From Pseudoflavonifractor sp964504285 (GTDB lineage: Bacteria > Bacillota > Clostridia > Oscillospirales > Oscillospiraceae), in the NCBI GenBank assembly GCA_964504285.1, contig CAZDDZ010000001.1, positions 1 through 64,000 of the forward strand: 64,000 bases of DNA, in the 5' to 3' direction. The position numbers and the translations under genes were made by a program. Of the stretch, positions 61,038 through 64,000 are shown in pieces; the first letter of the stretch is position 1, and each line of letters opens with the position of its first letter. Under the pieces are notes generated by a model, which did no database searches, was not told the DNA's origin, and saw only the letters and a program-made list of their open reading frames with translations.

Positions 61038-63287
61038 ATGACGATAAAGCTGACTCAATCCGGCGTTTATTACCGCGACGGCGCGTTTTACCCTGAGGGA
61101 GAGGGCGCTGCGCTTGGCCTGCCCGCCCCACAGCGTGCCAAATCGGGCACTATGGCCTACAAGATTCTTAAGGCGCACAACACCGCCGAGAATATGGCGG
61201 AGCTGAAGCTTCGCTTTGACGCGATGGCCTCCCACGACATTACCTATGTTGGAATTATTCAGACGGCTCGCGCCTCCGGTCTGACTCAATTTCCGCTGCC
61301 CTATGTGCTCACCAACTGCCACAACTCCCTCTGTGCGGTGGGCGGCACCATTAACGAGGACGACCATGTATTTGGTCTCACCGCCGCCAAGAAATACGGC
61401 GGCGAGTTTGTGCCCGCCCACCAGGCGGTGATTCACTCCTACATGCGGGAGCGGTATGCCGCCCCCGGCAAGATGATTTTGGGCTCGGACAGCCACACCC
61501 GCTACGGCGCTTACGGCTGTATGGCCATTGGCGAGGGTGGACCCGAGCTGGCCCGGCAGCTGCTTCAAAAGACCTATGATATTGCCTACCCCAAGGTCAT
61601 TGCCATTCACCTCACCGGCGCACCCAAGCCCGGTGTGGGCCCACAGGACGTGGCTTTGGCGCTGATTAAGGAGACCTTCTCCATCGGTGCGGTGAAAAAT
61701 TCCGTTATGGAGTTCTTCGGCCCAGGCGTGGAAAATCTCTCTATGGATTACCGCTCCGGCATCGATGTGATGACCACGGAGACAGCCTGTCTCTCCTCGG
61801 TTTGGAGTACCGATGAAATTGTCCGTGAGCACTTGGTGCTTTTGGGCAAGGGTGACCAGTATGCCCCCCAAACTCCCACTGACAGCGCCTATTATGACGG
61901 AGCCATCGAGGTAGACCTCTCGGCGGTAGAGCCAATGATTGCTCTGCCGTTCCATCCCTCTAACGCCTTTCCCATCAAGGAGTTCCAGGCCAATATGGCC
62001 GACATGCTCCGCCAGGTGGAGGAGGACGCGGTGCGCCAGCTGGAGCTGAAAAACGGCGCGCCTTCGCTCACCAAGAAAATCGTGGACGGCAAGTTCCATA
62101 CCGACCAGGGAGTGATTGCCGGCTGCTCGGGCGGTACCTACCAAAACCTTGTCCGTGCTGCCGAGATTTTGAAGGGCCAGCCCATCGGCTCCGACGCCTT
62201 CTGGCTCTCCTGCTACCCCGGCTCCATGCCCGTCAATCTGGAGCTGACCAAGCAGGGACACATTGCCTCCCTGATGGCGGCGGGAGCAACCATTCGCTCC
62301 TGCTTCTGCGGCCCCTGCTTCGGCGCGGGCGATGTACCCTCCAATGGTGCCTTTTCCATTCGTCACTCCACCCGCAACTTCCCCAACCGGGAGGGGTCCA
62401 AGCCCATGGACGGGCAGGTGAGCTATGTGGCACTGATGGATGCCCGGAGCATTGCGGCCACCGCCCTCAACGGCGGCGTGCTTACCGCAGCCACCGAGCT
62501 TGAGGGCGTGCCGGCGGACAAGCCCCGGGAGACCTACCACTACGATGACTCTGCCTATAAGGCTCGGGTCTATTTTGGTGTGGGCAAGCCCCAGCCCGAA
62601 ACCGAGCTGGTCTTTGGCCCCAACATTGCCGACTGGCCGGAGCAGGTTTCTATGCCTGAGGACTTACTTCTCACAAACTGCGCTGCCATCTATGATGAGG
62701 TGACCACCACCGACGAGCTTATTCCATCGGGAGAGACCTCCTCCTACCGCTCCAATCCCTTGCGGTTAGCGGAATTTACCTTGTCTCGAAAGGACCCGCA
62801 GTACGTTCCGCGCGCCAAAGAACTATTGGCATTGGAGCGCGCGCGGCGGGAGAACCCGGAAGCGCCCGAGGTGAAGGATGCCCTTTTGGGTCACGATGGG
62901 CGCAAGACCGGACTGGGCAGCTTTATTATGGCTCTTAAACCCGGCGACGGCTCCGCCCGTGAGCAGGCAGCTTCCTGCCAGCGGGTACTGGGCGGCTGTG
63001 CCAATCTGGCCGGGGAGTACGCCACCAAGCGGTATCGCTCCAACGTGGTTAACTGGGGAATGCTGCCCTTTATTGCCGATGATGTGAAGGACTGGAATCT
63101 TAAGCCCGGTGACCGGCTTTATATCCCGGGTATTAAAAAGGTGCTGGAGGGTATGGACGAGACTGTGAAGGCCACCCTTCTTCAAAATGGCACTGAGCGC
63201 GCTGTTACCCTTCGCTTGCCCGGCATGACCCGCGAAGAGCGGGACATTGTACTGGCAGGATGCCTGATTAATTTCTACGCGCGGTAA
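61038..63287 (+). CDS. aconitase-family hydratase, YbhJ-like
   Basis: A 749-residue iron-sulfur hydratase resembling E. coli YbhJ in length and layout. Conserved aconitase features: ILGSDSHTRYGAYGCMAIGEGG near 148, [4Fe-4S] ligands Cys363 (AGCSGGTYQN), Cys424 and Cys427 (CFCGPCFGAGD), and SIRHSTRNFPNREGS near 442 carrying the substrate-binding arginines. The C-terminal swivelling domain is present (about 570-749). GGAGG lies 7 bp before the ATG. The substrate of YbhJ-type proteins is not established. No citrate synthase or isocitrate dehydrogenase is nearby, so a role outside the TCA cycle is likely. It stands alone as a transcription unit. Confidence 0.88.
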   Translation: MTIKLTQSGVYYRDGAFYPEGEGAALGLPAPQRAKSGTMAYKILKAHNTAENMAELKLRFDAMASHDITYVGIIQTARASGLTQFPLPYVLTNCHNSLCAVGGTINEDDHVFGLTAAKKYGGEFVPAHQAVIHSYMRERYAAPGKMILGSDSHTRYGAYGCMAIGEGGPELARQLLQKTYDIAYPKVIAIHLTGAPKPGVGPQDVALALIKETFSIGAVKNSVMEFFGPGVENLSMDYRSGIDVMTTETACLSSVWSTDEIVREHLVLLGKGDQYAPQTPTDSAYYDGAIEVDLSAVEPMIALPFHPSNAFPIKEFQANMADMLRQVEEDAVRQLELKNGAPSLTKKIVDGKFHTDQGVIAGCSGGTYQNLVRAAEILKGQPIGSDAFWLSCYPGSMPVNLELTKQGHIASLMAAGATIRSCFCGPCFGAGDVPSNGAFSIRHSTRNFPNREGSKPMDGQVSYVALMDARSIAATALNGGVLTAATELEGVPADKPRETYHYDDSAYKARVYFGVGKPQPETELVFGPNIADWPEQVSMPEDLLLTNCAAIYDEVTTTDELIPSGETSSYRSNPLRLAEFTLSRKDPQYVPRAKELLALERARRENPEAPEVKDALLGHDGRKTGLGSFIMALKPGDGSAREQAASCQRVLGGCANLAGEYATKRYRSNVVNWGMLPFIADDVKDWNLKPGDRLYIPGIKKVLEGMDETVKATLLQNGTERAVTLRLPGMTREERDIVLAGCLINFYAR

Positions 63288-63299
63288 GTAGGGCGTGGG

Positions 63300-63390
63300 G
63301 GGCGCAGCCGCGCGCTGTCCCCCCGCGGCTGTGCCACTGTGTAGGCATTAGTGTTTTTAGCCCCCCAGTCCGGGTACGGACTGGGGGAGT
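63300..63390 (+). terminator. tandem hairpins after the hydratase gene
   Basis: A first hairpin pairs GGCGCAGCCGCG (63300-63311) with CGCGGCTGTGCC (63324-63335). A second pairs CCCCCAGTCCG (63362-63372) with 63377-63387, loop GGTA, followed by AGTTTC. The second, with its short T-tract, is the likely terminator. Confidence 0.6.
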
Positions 63391-63417
63391 TTCAAATGGG
63401 TGGGGAAATGGTATAAT
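63391..63417 (+). promoter_or_regulatory. promoter of the metal-binding lipoprotein gene
   Basis: An extended -10 TGGTATAAT at 63409-63417 with only a poor -35 (TTCAAA at 63391-63396, 15-bp spacer). Transcription would begin near 63424, giving a leader of about 140 nt. Confidence 0.6.
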
Positions 63418-63426
63418 AGCCGTAAA

Positions 63427-63543
63427 GCAGCTATGATACGCGCATGTGGGCACGCAGTGACCGTGCTCTGAGATTTCAGCCACGGCGCGGGACGCGCCGG
63501 TGGCGTATGATACCGCAGCCGCAGGTCACGGTGTCATAGTTGC
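63427..63543 (+). ncRNA. structured 5' leader, candidate cis-regulatory RNA
   Basis: A 13-bp closing stem (GCAGCTATGATAC at 63427-63439 with GTGTCATAGTTGC at 63531-63543, two G-U pairs) encloses three further elements. A hairpin GGGCACG/CGTGCTC (63448-63454 with 63462-63468) has GTGAC in its loop, which can pair with GGTCAC at 63524-63529 as a pseudoknot. A short hairpin is CTGA-GATT-TCAG. A strong hairpin is CCAC-GGCGCG-GGA-CGCGCC-GGTGG. It starts almost at the predicted transcription start and ends 22 nt before the ATG, next to the ribosome site (TTGAGG). It matches no riboswitch class I can name. Confidence 0.5.
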
Positions 63544-63565
63544 AGTTGCAAATTGAGGTGTTTCT

Positions 63566-64000
63566 ATGAAAAAATCATTTCTAGTGGGTTTGCTGTGCGC
63601 GTTGCTTCTGCTCTCCGGCTGTGCCGGGGGACAGACCGGGGATGACGGCAGGCTTCATATTGTTGCAACGACCTACCCGCTCTATCTTCTGACCACCGCC
63701 CTTACCGAGGGGGCGGAGGGGGTTGAGGTATCTCTTATGCTCAATCAGCCAACCGCATGTCTCCACGACTACACACTGACGGTCAGCGATATGAAGGCAC
63801 TGGAAAAGGCCAATGTGGTGGTGATGAACGGCGCCGGGCTGGAGGACTTTATGTCTGACGCGCTGACGCAAACCAAAGCTGTCGCCATCGACTGCTCGGT
63901 GGGCATCGACCTGCTCCCTGCCGAGGGGCATCATGCCCATAATCATGACCATGACGATGACGATGACCATGACCATGACCATGACCATGACCATGACCAT
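63566..64000 (+). CDS. znuA: ZnuA-like metal ABC transporter lipoprotein (partial, 3' cut)
   Basis: The first 145 codons of a metal-binding ABC lipoprotein; the window ends inside the gene. Seen: signal peptide with lipobox LLSGC, then the cluster A-I family pattern HIVATTYPLYLLTTAL, CLHDYTLTVSDMKAL (the HDYxL metal-His signature), VVVMNGAGLEDF, and from about residue 121 a His/Asp-rich loop (HHAHNHDHDDDDDHDHDH) typical of zinc-specific ZnuA proteins. The loop is encoded by a tandem hexamer (gaccat) reaching the window edge. Zinc is the likely ion, though manganese cannot be ruled out. It is preceded by a structured leader of about 120 nt. Confidence 0.85.
   Translation, partial: MKKSFLVGLLCALLLLSGCAGGQTGDDGRLHIVATTYPLYLLTTALTEGAEGVEVSLMLNQPTACLHDYTLTVSDMKALEKANVVVMNGAGLEDFMSDALTQTKAVAIDCSVGIDLLPAEGHHAHNHDHDDDDDHDHDHDHDHDH
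63938..64000 (+). repeat. tandem hexamer coding for His-Asp loop
   Basis: Repeats of CATGAC with CATGACGATGAC variants, in frame, encode alternating His and Asp in the metal-binding loop of the lipoprotein. The array continues past the window edge, so its length is unknown. Confidence 0.8.

Noticed and set aside
60984..62540. 518-codon open frame on the strand opposite the hydratase gene
   Set aside because: It lies wholly antisense to a gene with clear aconitase-family motifs, has no ribosome site or recognisable domain, and is a frame shadow favoured by GC-rich codons.
63466..63480. CTGAGA in the leader as a TPP riboswitch hallmark
   Set aside because: The other conserved TPP helices and the ACCUGAUCUGG element are missing; the bases fit a small CTGA/TCAG hairpin.
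63581..64000. Minus-strand frame starting with alternating Met-Val
   Set aside because: It is the complement of the His/Asp hexamer repeat in the metal-binding lipoprotein gene.
1..64000. tRNA, rRNA, prophage or integrase genes
   Set aside because: None recognised on either strand.

Overview
This window looks like a chromosomal segment of an anaerobic, spore-forming Gram-positive bacterium of the class Clostridia, probably Oscillospirales (a relative of Flavonifractor, Oscillibacter or Lawsonibacter). That placement is inferred from gene content: S-layer-homology (SLH) surface proteins, YesM/YesN-type two-component systems, a copper-amine-oxidase-stalk amidase, a DUF3048 lipoprotein, strong Shine-Dalgarno sequences, intrinsic terminators and moderately high GC. 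No rRNA, tRNA, CRISPR array or prophage was seen. The only sequence gap is a 100-N run at 60776-60875, inside a tandem repeat.

Layout. (1) 59-3552, plus strand: a tagatose-bisphosphate aldolase pair (GatZ-like and GatY-like) flanking an MFS transporter. (2) 3864-20863, minus strand: a pseudo-receiver protein, a 4427-residue SLH surface protein and an SLH-anchored subtilisin-like protease, apparently one operon. (3) 21029-25636, plus strand and divergent from region 2: a LytTR response regulator, a membrane-anchored surface protein and a 7TM GHKL histidine kinase with overlapping ends. (4) 25895-29509, minus strand: YesM-like kinase, a stand-alone receiver and a YesN-like AraC regulator. They diverge from (5) 29700-42054, plus strand: a sugar ABC importer, an alpha-galactosidase-like enzyme, a ureidoglycolate-lyase-like cupin and a 2228-residue SLH protein that fuses a metallophosphatase to a six-hairpin glycosidase. 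A tandem direct repeat between the divergent promoters is a good candidate YesN operator. (6) 42419-47542, plus strand: three genes without signal peptides that share a C-terminal domain of about 75 residues. One is the domain alone, one is a DUF11/SdrD-B beta-sandwich array, and one is extremely cysteine-rich. Each has a CATAnAAT box 48-58 bp upstream, resembling mother-cell sporulation promoters. I think they encode a spore-surface layer, and this is the most intriguing part of the window. (7) 47655-47819: a MITE-like inverted-repeat element.

(8) 47875-55707, minus strand: a sugar-acid operon of KdgT-like permease, DUF1537 kinase, PdxA2-like dehydrogenase, LarA-like nickel-pincer racemase and glycerate kinase. 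It is preceded by a sigma-54 promoter that matches the consensus fully, a palindromic activator site, and the gene for a PrpR-type sigma-54 activator. The scheme inferred is uptake, optional C2 epimerisation by LarA, 4-phosphorylation, and oxidation/decarboxylation to DHAP, with glycerate entering by phosphorylation. (9) 55851-64000: a Na/Pi cotransporter, a DUF3048 lipoprotein, a cell-wall amidase, a 138-bp tandem repeat, a YbhJ-like aconitase-family hydratase, and the start of a zinc/manganese-type ABC binding lipoprotein. The last runs off the right edge and is preceded by a structured 5' leader.

All functions are read from protein motifs and context. No database search was run.
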